DNA of 39,745 bases from Bacteroidales bacterium (GCA_028702535.1 JAQVOR010000015.1:1361-41105); one strand, 5' to 3'; numbered from the stretch's first letter, positions 25,230-34,121 are shown. The notes: generated by a model not told the origin, from the sequence alone. Program-made: numbers and translations.

Positions 25230-26555
25230 ATGAAATACTTAAAAATTGTTTTAGTGATTATGTTGTTTTTTTCTGTTTCTATGCAAGCACAAGAGACAAC
25301 AGAAAAAGCAGAAAATGTTAAAACTGGGTGGAACTTTGGTCTATTACCAGTTGTGTCGTACAATTCTGACCTCGGTTTCCAATATGGAGTGCTAACCAAT
25401 TTCTACAATTATGGTGATGGATCGAATTTTCCAAAATATATGCATTCACTTTATGCAGAAGTTAGCCGTTACACCAAAGGTTCTGGTATTTATCGGGTTT
25501 TTTATGACTCTGAATTTTTAGTTCCTAAAATTAGATTGACGGCAGATTTATCTTATTTGCCCGATCAGGCTTTAGATTTTTATGGTTTTAATGGATATGA
25601 TGCGGTTTATGATTCTGATTTTAGCGATGATGAATCTTTATATTACAAAACAAGAATGTTTTACAAGCATAAAAGAAATATTTTACGGTTTAAACTCGAT
25701 TTTCAGGGCAAAACTCCAGTAAAAAATCTTAATTGGGCAGTTGGATATAATTTTATGGATATTCAGATTGGAGCTGTGCCTATTGATAAATTAAACCAGG
25801 GTAAAGATTCTGCCGATATGCTTCCTAGTGTAAATAGTTTGTATGATAATTATATTGAATGGGGAATAATAAAACCCGAAGAGGCTACAGGAGCAATGCA
25901 CAACAGTCTTAAACTTGGTTTGGTTTATGACACTCGTGATAATGAGCCTTGTCCAATGAAAGGTCTTTGGTCTGAGTTGGTGTTGTTTAATAGTTTTAGT
26001 TCAGATTTTACATTTGGAAAATTAGCAGCAACACATCGTCAATATTTTACAATAGTCGATAAACAGTTGTCATTTGCATATCGCATTGGTTATCAGGGGA
26101 TTGTTTACGGTGACGCTCCGTTTTATTTATTGCCATATATGATTTATTCTTACATGCCTTCGTCAACTGTTGATGGATTAGGTGGAAGCAAATCGGTGAG
26201 AGGTATGATAAGAAATAGAACAGTTGGCAAAGGAAACGCTTTTGCAAATCTTGAATTTAGATACAAATTTGTAAGATTCCGCTTTATAAAACAAAATTGG
26301 TATGCTGCATTAAATCCTTTTCTTGATGCCGGAATGGTTGTGCAAAAAATAGATATAGATAAATCAAATATTCCGAACGATGTATTTCAGGCACAATATT
26401 TTGCTACTAATACAGAAACTGTTCATTTAACTTACGGTTGTGGACTGCATTTAGCGATGAACGAAAATTTTGTTATTGCAGCAGATATTGGATTACCTGT
26501 TAAAGCTGCCGACGGTAAAATGGGTGTTTATATTGGAATGAACTGGTTGTTTTAA
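25230..26555 (+). CDS. Omp85-type outer membrane barrel protein without POTRA domains
   Basis: A 441-aa protein with a signal peptide (residues 1-20, MQAQ). It lacks POTRA repeats and begins almost directly with barrel strands (GWNFGLLPVVSYNSDLGFQYGVLTNFYNYG). The segment GGSKSVRGMIRNRTVGKGNAFANLEFRYKF carries the VRG tip motif of loop 6 that marks BamA/TamA-type barrels, followed by the terminal strands and a final aromatic residue (MNWLF). This size fits the surface antigen (D15) family proteins found in Bacteroidetes, whose role in export of lipids or proteins is unclear. It diverges from the propeller-barrel gene, suggesting two related outer membrane functions. Confidence 0.82.
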   Translation: MKYLKIVLVIMLFFSVSMQAQETTEKAENVKTGWNFGLLPVVSYNSDLGFQYGVLTNFYNYGDGSNFPKYMHSLYAEVSRYTKGSGIYRVFYDSEFLVPKIRLTADLSYLPDQALDFYGFNGYDAVYDSDFSDDESLYYKTRMFYKHKRNILRFKLDFQGKTPVKNLNWAVGYNFMDIQIGAVPIDKLNQGKDSADMLPSVNSLYDNYIEWGIIKPEEATGAMHNSLKLGLVYDTRDNEPCPMKGLWSELVLFNSFSSDFTFGKLAATHRQYFTIVDKQLSFAYRIGYQGIVYGDAPFYLLPYMIYSYMPSSTVDGLGGSKSVRGMIRNRTVGKGNAFANLEFRYKFVRFRFIKQNWYAALNPFLDAGMVVQKIDIDKSNIPNDVFQAQYFATNTETVHLTYGCGLHLAMNENFVIAADIGLPVKAADGKMGVYIGMNWLF

Positions 26556-26564
26556 AACTGTTTT

Positions 26565-26690
26565 CAGTTCACGGCGGATTTGTACAAAAAGAATCATATA
26601 CCGTGGTCTTTTATTGTGTTTCATTCAATTTACACAAATTTAAAGTTGTTTACAGTACACGAATAATTTTTAATCGTAAACAAATAATCG
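26565..26690 (+). repeat. Dispersed repeat related to 37466-37640, without heptamer expansion
   Basis: It has a single CAGTTCACGGCGGATTTGTACAAAAAGAATCATAT, where the copy at 37.5 kb has eight heptamers inserted at the same point. The two copies therefore show an unexpanded and an expanded state. Confidence 0.6.
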
Positions 26691-26905
26691 TGAAATGTTA
26701 ATCTGTTCGTCTGCGATGCAGTACATCGCATTCAAACAAATGAACTTTAGAACTGCAAACCGAACTAAAGATATAATTTAAATAATTTACTATTTGTTTA
26801 ATTTATAATCCCTTCCCATACCCAGTTTTTCCTCAAAATTTAGGCTTGCCTGCTGGTACAACACCACCAGTTTTATCAGTACGAAATTTTGTTCTTACTC
26901 CTATT

Positions 26906-26985
26906 GCGATGCATTGTGATGCAGCTTGCCAGCACTGAGCAACGCCGAAGTGTCGAACTGAGTTTTTATCGAAGTGTTCGTCATT
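26906..26985 (+). repeat. GCCGAAGTG/TCGAAGTG dispersed repeat cluster
   Basis: Contains GCGATGCATTGTGATGCAG, GCTTGCCAGCACTG and GAGCAACGCCGAAGTGTCGAA, shared with 30363-30445. The part ACTGAGTTTTTATCGAAGTG reappears inverted at about 37677-37697 (CACTTCGATAAAAACTCACT). Confidence 0.65.
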
Positions 26986-27008
26986 CCTCATTATTATTAT
27001 TTTCTTAA

Positions 27009-27042
27009 AAAAAGCCGGCTACTAATTAGTAATCGGCTTTTT
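27009..27042 (-). terminator. Intrinsic terminator downstream of serA
   Basis: AAAAAGCCG and CGGCTTTTT enclose the palindrome TACTAATTAGTA. On the minus strand the stem is followed by a T7 run. It sits 60 bases past the serA stop and faces an A-tract on the other side, so it may work in both directions for the converging genes. Confidence 0.85.
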
Positions 27043-27102
27043 ACTTTATATAACACATTTTAAAGATAGTGTGTTTTTACAAAATATCTTTAATTGATAT
27101 TT

Positions 27103-28026
27103 TTATTTGTTTACTTTAAAGGTATCGTCTCCTTTTTCGATGAAATTTATAATTTGGTTAATTCCAGCGATACCAGCATTAATATTAGCTTCGGCAGTTT
27201 GAGCTCCCATTTTCTTGGGAGTAAAGAAGAATTTTCCAGGATATTTGTTTGCTATTGTTTCTGCACAATCTGGAGCAATATCAGATAAGTACTTAAAGTC
27301 TGGTCTTGCTTCCATTAAGCTAAGTAGTTCTGCTTCGTGAATTACTTCTTTTCTGGCGGTATTAATTAAAACTGCATCTTTTGGCATTAACGAAAGTAAA
27401 TCTTTATTTATCGAATTCCTTGTTTTATCGTTTGCTGGTATATGTAGTGAAACATATTGGCAGTTTTTATAAAGTTCTTCAACTGATTTTACTGCTGTAA
27501 CACCGTCAGCTTCAATATCGCTGTCTTTAACAAATGGGTCGAAAGCAAAAACTTTCATATTAAATCCTTTTGCAATTTCTGCAACATATTTTCCAACATT
27601 ACCATAGGCATGAATTCCGAGAGTTTTTTCTCTTAGTTCGCTACCTGCTTTGCCGTCAAATCCACCTCTTGCTGTAAATAACATCATGCCAAAAGCAAGC
27701 TCTGCCACTGCATTTGAGTTTTGCCCTGGCGTGTTCATTGCTACTATATTGTTTTTTGTTGCTGCCTCTAAGTCAATATTGTCAAATCCAGCACCAGCTC
27801 TAACAACGATTTTTAGTTTTTTTGCTGCATCAAGAACTTCTTTGTCAGCTTGGTCACTTCTAATAATCATTGCATCAACATCTGCAACAGCATTTAATAA
27901 TTGCGATTTTTCGGTGTAGTTTTCAAGTAAAATAATTTCATAACCTGCTTTTTGAGCGATATTTTTGATACTATCAACTGCTTCTTTAGCAAAAGGTTTT
28001 TCGGTTGCAATAAGTACTTTTTTCAT
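27103..28026 (-). CDS. serA: D-3-phosphoglycerate dehydrogenase, lysine-type (type IIIK)
   Basis: First step of serine synthesis: oxidation of 3-phosphoglycerate with NAD+. A 307-aa form with only substrate- and nucleotide-binding domains, no ACT or ASB regulatory domain. Motifs: VRAGAGFDNIDLEAATKNNI (substrate site), AVAELAFGMML, the Rossmann loop GIHAYGNVGKYVAEIA, NTARKEVIHEAEL (catalytic arginine) and FTPKKMGAQTAEANINAG. In most D-2-hydroxyacid dehydrogenases the last motif is PHxGxxT with a catalytic histidine; here lysine (271/272) replaces it, as in the type III lysine class known from Entamoeba and Bacteroides. serC is not adjacent. A strong TTTG-N19-TATCTTTG promoter lies 40-70 bases upstream. 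Confidence 0.93.
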   Translation of the reverse strand: MKKVLIATEKPFAKEAVDSIKNIAQKAGYEIILLENYTEKSQLLNAVADVDAMIIRSDQADKEVLDAAKKLKIVVRAGAGFDNIDLEAATKNNIVAMNTPGQNSNAVAELAFGMMLFTARGGFDGKAGSELREKTLGIHAYGNVGKYVAEIAKGFNMKVFAFDPFVKDSDIEADGVTAVKSVEELYKNCQYVSLHIPANDKTRNSINKDLLSLMPKDAVLINTARKEVIHEAELLSLMEARPDFKYLSDIAPDCAETIANKYPGKFFFTPKKMGAQTAEANINAGIAGINQIINFIEKGDDTFKVNK

Positions 28027-28065
28027 ATTGTATAAATTTTAATGTTTTAACTTTTTGATTAGTTT

Positions 28066-28096
28066 CAAAGATATTTATTCCTTGACTAACTGCAAA
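28066..28096 (-). promoter_or_regulatory. serA promoter
   Basis: Minus strand: TTTG (28096-28093), 19-base spacer, TATCTTTG (28073-28066). Both boxes match the Bacteroidetes consensus. The leader would be about 35 bases. Confidence 0.75.
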
Positions 28097-28153
28097 ATTA
28101 TTATCTATATTATAAAACAGGTTTTAAAAATTACGGTTATTTTTTATTTTTTA

Positions 28154-28185
28154 TTTGGATAGTTGTTATTGATTGTTTATTTTTG
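28154..28185 (+). promoter_or_regulatory. Promoter of the alpha/beta hydrolase gene
   Basis: TTTG (28154-28157), 20-base spacer, TATTTTTG (28178-28185). The TTG start proposed by the ORF track (28183) lies inside the -7 box, which rules it out; ATG 28198 or 28201 is used instead, leaving a leader of only a few bases. Confidence 0.75.
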
Positions 28186-28197
28186 TTCAAAACAACT

Positions 28198-28992
28198 ATG
28201 ATGATTAATTATACTAAATACTTTAAATCGACCTCTTTGCCTTGGGTTACGTTTATCCATGGGGCTGGAGGAAGTTCGAGTATTTGGTTTCGGCAAATCA
28301 AATCATTCGCTAAAAAGTATAATGTTTTGTTAATTGACCTTCGTGGACATGGAAACTCAAAAACGAATGTTTTGCATGGCATGCGAAAAAAATATACATT
28401 AGATAATATAGCACTTGATGTTCTTGAAGTAATGGATTATGAAAAGATAGAAAAATCTCATTTTGCTGGTATTTCTCTCGGTACTATTGTTATTAGACAA
28501 ATTGCCGAAGACCATCCCGAACGTGTTGAGTCTATGATCATGGGCGGAGCAATTATGAAACTTAATGTCCGTTCGCAGATATTAATGAGAATTGGCTTTA
28601 TATTTAAGTCAATATTCCCCTATTTGTTTTTGTATAAGTTTTTTGCGTTTATTATAATGCCGAAAGATACCCATAAAGAATCTCGCAACCTTTTTGTTCG
28701 TGAGGCAAAAAAATTATATCAACAGGAATTTATTAAGTGGTATAAAATGACTGCCGACATAAACCCTATACTTAGGCTTTTTAGAAATATTGAACTCCCT
28801 ATTCCTACTTTATATATTATGGGCGAAGAAGACCACATGTTTTTACCCTCAATTCAACAACTAATGAAAAAACATACAAGTTTTTCTAAACTAATTATTG
28901 TAGAAAATTGTGGTCATGTCGTTAATGTCGATAAACCCGAAATCTTTAATACAGAAGTTTCCAATTTTATTAATGGACTTAGTTCAGTATAA
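28198..28992 (+). CDS. Alpha/beta hydrolase
   Basis: A 264-aa cytoplasmic hydrolase of the alpha/beta fold. Elements in order: oxyanion-loop HGAGGSSSIW, LIDLRGHGNS, nucleophile elbow GISLGTI (serine), acid in MGEEDHMFLPS (aspartate) and catalytic histidine in CGHVVNVDKP. The helical cap carries a hydrophobic patch (GFIFKSIFPYLFLYKFFAFIIM) that may form a membrane-facing lid. The substrate cannot be predicted; esterase, lipase or C-C hydrolase are all possible. ATG 28198 is chosen because the earlier TTG overlaps the promoter. It converges with the next gene, the two stops being only 7 bases apart. Confidence 0.85.
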   Translation: MMINYTKYFKSTSLPWVTFIHGAGGSSSIWFRQIKSFAKKYNVLLIDLRGHGNSKTNVLHGMRKKYTLDNIALDVLEVMDYEKIEKSHFAGISLGTIVIRQIAEDHPERVESMIMGGAIMKLNVRSQILMRIGFIFKSIFPYLFLYKFFAFIIMPKDTHKESRNLFVREAKKLYQQEFIKWYKMTADINPILRLFRNIELPIPTLYIMGEEDHMFLPSIQQLMKKHTSFSKLIIVENCGHVVNVDKPEIFNTEVSNFINGLSSV

Positions 28993-28999
28993 GATACGT

Positions 29000-30259
29000 C
29001 TAAATTATAACTTTGTAAGTTTTATCCCCTACAATCAAAACATAAACTCCTGCATTAACTCCCGAAACATCAATTACATTGTTTTTAATTATTGATTGTT
29101 TGATTAATTTGCCATCAGCAGAATAAAGTCTGTAATTTTGTTCTTTATGATTACTAATTCGAATTATACCATCTTTTATAGGATTTGGGTAAATTTTGCT
29201 GTTTTCGGAAATAGAATTATCGAGTCCAGTAACACTAATATATTCTGTTCTACAAATTGTTTTTGAAATACAGCCATTATCTTTGTATCCAGTTAAGCAA
29301 ATATTATATTCACCTACGTCAGGGTATGAATGGCTAAGTACGTTAAATGGAGGATATTCCCATTGGTTTTCACCATCACCAAATTCCCAGTAGCATGAGT
29401 CTGCATTTTCACTAATATTATAAAAATAAGCACTCACGTTTTTGGTTAATTGTAAAAGTTGAAAGTCAACTCTTAGTGTAGTTGTATCTATCAGCCAAAT
29501 GTCGAGGCTATCGTTTACTACTGCCCAAGCCGCAGTTTGTAAAATTGCTGCATTTTCGGGAGTAATACTTGTTGGGTAATCTGCTCCTTCGGGGCTTTTG
29601 TTAAATAATGTTGCGTAAAAAGTGCAGGCTGCAAGATATGTTCCGTTATTGGAAGGATGACTTTCGTCAGATTGGTATAAATCTATTGTAGGATGATTAT
29701 CACGTATTGATTTCCAAACCATTCCAACAGGTGAAACTATTCCATCATTTAATTCTGCCATTTCTACATAACTCTGACGTAAACGCCACTGCATACCTTC
29801 ATAAGTACAAAGAGGAGGATAGCTAGCACAATTTCCAGCATCTCCATTTTCTCTACCCCAAGTCATAAAAAATACTGGTGTAGTACAAATGCTGTTGCTT
29901 TTTATCGAATCGCATAGTATTGCAGCGTAAGGGTACGATTCATTCTCAACTTGTGCTGGAGGAAAAGAAGGTAGTTGACTTTGCTCTTGTAAAATAACAT
30001 AATCCCATTCTCTACTTATAATGTAGTTTAAGCTTGTTGAGTTCGTGCAATGATTTGAGAATGTATATCCTCCAGGTGAATTGGAAAGCACTTCTATTGC
30101 ATCACCTTTTGATGTCGCAATTTGCTTTAATGCTTGCTCCACTCCGCCATTATAATGGGTGTAGGAATTTCCTAAAAACAAAACTGATTTGGTTTGTGGT
30201 TCTTGAGCAATAACAAAATATGAAATCAGCATTAAAATTATTGTGAAAATGTTTTTCAT
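29000..30259 (-). CDS. T9SS-secreted SGNH-like protein with PKD domain
   Basis: A 419-aa secreted protein. Residues 1-18 are a signal peptide (FVIAQ). About 25-250 look like an SGNH-type hydrolase: GNSYTHYNGG (block I serine in GNSYT), WDYVILQEQSQLPSF, FMTWGREN and DESHPSNNGTYLA (block V aspartate and histidine). About 260-335 are a PKD-like beta domain (CYWEFGDGENQWEY...HSYPDVGEYNICLTGY). From about 345 comes a type A T9SS sorting domain (IYPNPIKDGIIRISN...NVIDVSGVNAGVYVLIVGDKTYKVII). It would be exported by T9SS and cleaved or anchored at the surface; it probably acts on acylated sugars or other esters. It converges with the alpha/beta hydrolase gene. Confidence 0.85.
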   Translation of the reverse strand: MKNIFTIILMLISYFVIAQEPQTKSVLFLGNSYTHYNGGVEQALKQIATSKGDAIEVLSNSPGGYTFSNHCTNSTSLNYIISREWDYVILQEQSQLPSFPPAQVENESYPYAAILCDSIKSNSICTTPVFFMTWGRENGDAGNCASYPPLCTYEGMQWRLRQSYVEMAELNDGIVSPVGMVWKSIRDNHPTIDLYQSDESHPSNNGTYLAACTFYATLFNKSPEGADYPTSITPENAAILQTAAWAVVNDSLDIWLIDTTTLRVDFQLLQLTKNVSAYFYNISENADSCYWEFGDGENQWEYPPFNVLSHSYPDVGEYNICLTGYKDNGCISKTICRTEYISVTGLDNSISENSKIYPNPIKDGIIRISNHKEQNYRLYSADGKLIKQSIIKNNVIDVSGVNAGVYVLIVGDKTYKVII

Positions 30260-30362
30260 AAAAAAAGTTTATTTATATATATAAGCTATAAGGACGGTAA
30301 AATATTGATTGGGTTGTTTTATTTTTTAGCATTACTTTAAGATTTCGACCGACTTGTGCTGA

Positions 30363-30445
30363 GCTTGCCAGCACTGCGATGCACTGCGATGCACTGAGCC
30401 TGCCGAAGTGAGCCTGCCGAAGTGAGCAACGCCGAAGTGTCGAAG
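30363..30445 (+). repeat. Tandem 10-bp and 14-bp repeats in a dispersed element
   Basis: GCACTGCGAT twice (30371-30390), then AGCCTGCCGAAGTG twice (30397-30410, 30411-30424) and a degenerate third unit AGCAACGCCGAAGTG. Ends GTGTCGAAGT. Related to 26906-26985. Confidence 0.75.
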
Positions 30446-30507
30446 TAAGGGAAAAATCTCATTACTGTATAATCCAAGTTTAATAATTAGCAGATAAAAA
30501 AAATAAG

Positions 30508-31647
30508 TTAAACTTTCTTTTTTCTAAAAATCCTTTTGTTTATTACCTTAATATCAAGCAAAATAATTACGATTATTAGTAGCATCCATGGGATAAAAGT
30601 AAATGAAATATTTTGAGGGAGAATGCTTTGTAAGGAAATAAAAAGTATGATTATTATTAAATATGCAAGTTTGAGATAATCATGAAAATTTCGTTTTCGG
30701 CAAATAATCAGCACAAATGCTGGTAAAGTCCAAAGTACATTCAAATTGCTTCCCATTGCAAGGTGCAACGAATAAACATTAAGGAAAAAAAGAAGCAGTC
30801 CTAATAAAGTGAATATTATCGAAATTGTGTATAAAACTATTTTGCGTGTTTTCGATAAAAAACTAAAAGCAATTAATAATAATACAATTATCCACGGGCT
30901 TAGATATGAAAAGTTAAACTTTGTTTCCTTTTCGGGAGTTGCATCTAATAAGACATAGCTTTTTTGAGCAAATTCAGAATCTTCAAAAAAATCGTAAATA
31001 TAAACAGGCAAAAACATATAGTCGGAGGGGCTTGCAGCTTTGTCGGTTTCCATTCCAGTAGCAAGGTTAATTCCCAAATCTATCCAATAGTTTTTTGAAA
31101 TAAAAGGTTTTAATAATTGCCTAAAATATTGTCCAGAGAAGCCCGATTTGTCAAAATTTATGCGGTTGTCCGTAGCATCTTCTATGATATCACGTATTTT
31201 TGTAGCACAATTATTTTTTAGAAAATCATAGCGATAATATCTTGCCGAAGTCGTATAGCATGTTTCAAGTAAATTTGCCATTTTTACTTTTTCTTCGTAA
31301 GTAAGATTTAAAACTTGCTCATGAATTGTTCTTTTTGTCTCAGAAGAAACATATACAAAGTAATCAAAATCGTCAATTGACAGACAATAGTCAAGGTCGC
31401 CGTGGATAAACTTTAGATAGAAATTCGGTGTGTTAAAGTTAAATGTTCCGTAGTTGTAAACTCTATCTATATGTAGCGAGTCGTCCTTTATTCGTATTGC
31501 TGTATGTCCAAAATAAGCATACAATTCATCGCCAGCATCTTGCGTAAGAAGCGATACTTGTGCGTCTCGAGATAGAGCAAACGTGTTTGCACTTATGAGA
31601 ATTAACAATAAAATATTTGATGCAATTTTCTTCATTTTTTTCTTCAC
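30508..31647 (-). CDS. DUF4105 (Lnb-like periplasmic) domain protein with C-terminal membrane helices
   Basis: A 379-aa protein with an N-terminal signal (NTFA). Residues about 25-200 match the DUF4105/Lnb N-terminal periplasmic domain: VSLLTQDAGDELYAYFGHTAIRIKD, VYNYGTFNF, FIHGDLDYCLS, TYEEKVKMANLLETCY, YRYDFLKNNCATKIRDII. The conserved His (GHTAIR) and Cys (NNCATK) pattern suggests a papain-like or NlpC-like fold. From about 245 to 370 there are about five hydrophobic helices. It is the last gene of the tdk, murF-alr operon, 6 bases after the racemase, so a cell wall-related role is plausible. Of the two possible starts, 31647 and 31635, the first is listed. Confidence 0.8.
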   Translation of the reverse strand: MKKKMKKIASNILLLILISANTFALSRDAQVSLLTQDAGDELYAYFGHTAIRIKDDSLHIDRVYNYGTFNFNTPNFYLKFIHGDLDYCLSIDDFDYFVYVSSETKRTIHEQVLNLTYEEKVKMANLLETCYTTSARYYRYDFLKNNCATKIRDIIEDATDNRINFDKSGFSGQYFRQLLKPFISKNYWIDLGINLATGMETDKAASPSDYMFLPVYIYDFFEDSEFAQKSYVLLDATPEKETKFNFSYLSPWIIVLLLIAFSFLSKTRKIVLYTISIIFTLLGLLLFFLNVYSLHLAMGSNLNVLWTLPAFVLIICRKRNFHDYLKLAYLIIIILFISLQSILPQNISFTFIPWMLLIIVIILLDIKVINKRIFRKKKV

Positions 31648-31653
31648 TTTTTT

Positions 31654-34101
31654 TTATTCTTCAATATAAACACGTTTTATCCTTTCAGAAATACCAGAAA
31701 TAACTTCATAAGGAATTGTGTTTAAGATTTTTGCCATTTTAGAAATATTGTTTTGATTCCCAAAAACAATAACTTCATCTCCAACATTGGCATTTATTTT
31801 TGTGATTTCGACCATGCACATATCCATACAAATATCGCCTATTGTGTATGCTTTTTGTCCATTAATCATAAAATACCAGTTTCCATTACCAAGTCGTCTG
31901 TCAATACCGTCTGCATAACCAACTGGTATAGTGGCTGTTTTGATTTGTGCGTTAGTTTTCCCTGAACGATTATAACTAATGCTTTCGCCCGCTTCTACAT
32001 TATGTATTTGTGAAATAACTGATTTAAAAGTCGAAACTTGTTCGGCTTTATCTGTTATATTTTCTAAAAGACCATATAAACCAATTCCAAGGCGTACCAT
32101 TTCAAATTGATATTGTGGGAAACGAATTATTCCTGCGGAATTTAAAATATGACGAATAGGTTTATGCCCAGTTATTGAGCTAATTTTATCGCAAATTTCA
32201 ACAAATAATTCTGCTTGTTTATGAGTAAAATTGTCGAATTTGTTACTATCGCTACCTGCAAGGTGTGAGAAAACGCTAAGGATATTTATTTTACCAGACT
32301 CTTTTACAATTTTGCAAAATTCTGAAACTTCATTTTCGTTAATTCCCAATCTGTTCATACCAGTATTAATTTTAATATGAACAGGAAAGTTTTTTGTTTT
32401 ACTCGATTTTAACTCTTTTTCAAGTTCTGAGAGCAGTCCAATAGAATAAATTTCTGGCTCTAATGCGTAATCAATCATAGTTTTAAAATCCTTAGCCGAA
32501 GGATTCATAACCATTATGGGTGTAATAATTCCTCTTTTACGTAATTCGACTCCTTCGTCTGTATATGCAACTGTTAGATAATCGATTCGGTTGTGTTGCA
32601 AAAATGCAGAGACTTCGCGATATCCAATTCCGTAGGAGAACGCTTTTACCATTGCCATAATTTTTGTTTGAGGCTCAAGTATTGAGCGAAAATATAGCAG
32701 GTTTTCACGCATTAGACTTAAATTAATTTCAAGATACGATTCATGAGATTTTGATTGTAATATCTTTGAAATATCTTCAAATTTAAAATTTCGTGCCCCT
32801 TTTAATAAAATTGCAGAATTATCAAAATTAGAGTGGACAATATTTGTTAAAAAATCTTCGGTGCTTGGATAAAAGTCTGTGTTTTGGCTAAAATATGATT
32901 TGTATTTCCTAATCGTTTCTCCAATAGCTATTAGTTTATTGATGTTTTTCTCGGCTATTAGTTTACTGACACTTTTGTAGAATTTATTTTCATCATCTGA
33001 GTTTTGCAAAATATCTGACAAAATCAAAATTGAGGTTTTATTAGCTTTTTTCTGATTTAGATAATCAAGAGCTATTTCCAAAGAATTTATGTCGCTATTA
33101 TAGCTATCATTTATTAGAATACTATTATTTATTGCATCTATAGTCTGTAATCGCATTTCAACACCTGACAAACTCAAAAATCTTTTAATTATTTGCTTGT
33201 CAGGTTTTGGAAATAAATGTGTGATATATGCAAAACAAGTTATAGCGTTTTCAATCGAGCCGTCATCTGTAAAAGGGATTTCTATTTCATATTTATCGTT
33301 ATTAAAAACAATAAAAATTTTAGAGTTCGAATGATGTTTTTCAATTTTATTTATCAGAATACTCGCATTTTTTTCGGTATCTGACCATGTTATGCACTTA
33401 GTGTTTTTATTTTTCAGATGATTTTTGTAATCATATTTACATATTACGGTGTTGCAATTAGCAAAAAGCTTAAATTTCTCAGTGATTTTATGGTTTTCTG
33501 AAGAAAAATTTGCCTGATGTGCAGCTCCAATATTAGTGAATACCCCTACATTGGGTTTTATAATTTTTTCTAAGCATTCCATTTCGTTAGGTTCCGAAAT
33601 TCCAGCTTCGACAATTGCAATATCAGTAGAATTATTGATAAGCCATAAAGATAACGGGACACCAATTTGCGAGTTATAACTTTTTGGACTGCGAGTAATA
33701 TTATAGTATGGCGATAAAATATGAGAGAGCCATTCTTTAACAACAGTTTTACCGTTACTGCCAGTAATTGCAAGTAAAGGTTTTTGATATTTTGAGCGTT
33801 TTAGAGCAGCCAGTAATTGTAGTGCATTTACCGAATTGCCAACAAGCAAAAACGATGCTTGCGGATAATTCTCTGTTTTTATTTTTTTACTGATAATAAA
33901 CGAGCGTATTCCTTTTTCGTATAGTTCGGGTATAAAATTATGTCCGTTGTGTTGTTTGCCGTTTAGGGCAATGTAAAGGCTTTCGTGATATTTAACAATT
34001 TTGCGGCTGTCAGTTAAAAGTTTATCAAATTCATTATCAGGATTTCCGTAGAACTTTCCGTCAAGTATTTTTGCGATATCTATTAACTTAAATTTTAACA
34101 T
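31654..34101 (-). CDS. murF-alr: Bifunctional UDP-MurNAc-tripeptide:D-Ala-D-Ala ligase / alanine racemase
   Basis: An 815-aa fusion typical of Bacteroidetes. Residues about 1-440 are MurF, which adds D-Ala-D-Ala to UDP-MurNAc-tripeptide: DSRKIVKYHESLYIAL, ATP-loop AITGSNGKTVVKEW, SYNSQIGVPLSLW, VEAGISEPNEME and NDSYNSDINSLEIAL. Residues about 445-815 are the PLP-dependent alanine racemase, which supplies D-alanine: SYLEINLSLMRENL, PLP-binding MAMVKAFSYG, INTGMNRLGI, FSHLAGSD, VRLGIGLYG, GYADGIDRRLGNG and GDICMDMCMVEI. Joining substrate supply and ligation in one chain may couple the two steps. Located 20 bases after tdk and 6 before the DUF4105 gene. Confidence 0.97.
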   Translation of the reverse strand: MLKFKLIDIAKILDGKFYGNPDNEFDKLLTDSRKIVKYHESLYIALNGKQHNGHNFIPELYEKGIRSFIISKKIKTENYPQASFLLVGNSVNALQLLAALKRSKYQKPLLAITGSNGKTVVKEWLSHILSPYYNITRSPKSYNSQIGVPLSLWLINNSTDIAIVEAGISEPNEMECLEKIIKPNVGVFTNIGAAHQANFSSENHKITEKFKLFANCNTVICKYDYKNHLKNKNTKCITWSDTEKNASILINKIEKHHSNSKIFIVFNNDKYEIEIPFTDDGSIENAITCFAYITHLFPKPDKQIIKRFLSLSGVEMRLQTIDAINNSILINDSYNSDINSLEIALDYLNQKKANKTSILILSDILQNSDDENKFYKSVSKLIAEKNINKLIAIGETIRKYKSYFSQNTDFYPSTEDFLTNIVHSNFDNSAILLKGARNFKFEDISKILQSKSHESYLEINLSLMRENLLYFRSILEPQTKIMAMVKAFSYGIGYREVSAFLQHNRIDYLTVAYTDEGVELRKRGIITPIMVMNPSAKDFKTMIDYALEPEIYSIGLLSELEKELKSSKTKNFPVHIKINTGMNRLGINENEVSEFCKIVKESGKINILSVFSHLAGSDSNKFDNFTHKQAELFVEICDKISSITGHKPIRHILNSAGIIRFPQYQFEMVRLGIGLYGLLENITDKAEQVSTFKSVISQIHNVEAGESISYNRSGKTNAQIKTATIPVGYADGIDRRLGNGNWYFMINGQKAYTIGDICMDMCMVEITKINANVGDEVIVFGNQNNISKMAKILNTIPYEVISGISERIKRVYIEE

Positions 34102-34121
34102 TATTGATTTTAAACTAAATC

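Larger units (their letters stand above)
26556..27008. other. Gene-free interval with dispersed repeats
   Basis: No gene is supported. Bases 26565-26690 resemble 37466-37640 (shared GTTCACGG, CGGATTTGTACAAAA, GAATCATAT, AGAGTTGTT or AAGTTGTTTACAGTACA). Bases 26906-26985 resemble 30363-30445 (GCTTGCCAGCACTG and GAGCAACGCCGAAGTGTCGAA). Confidence 0.65.

Noticed and set aside
27094-27288. Plus-strand ORF over the serA 3' end
   Set aside because: It is an opposite-strand shadow of serA with no start context or recognisable protein.
28183-28197. TTG start for the alpha/beta hydrolase
   Set aside because: The TTG is the end of the -7 box TATTTTTG; the ATG at 28198 fits better.
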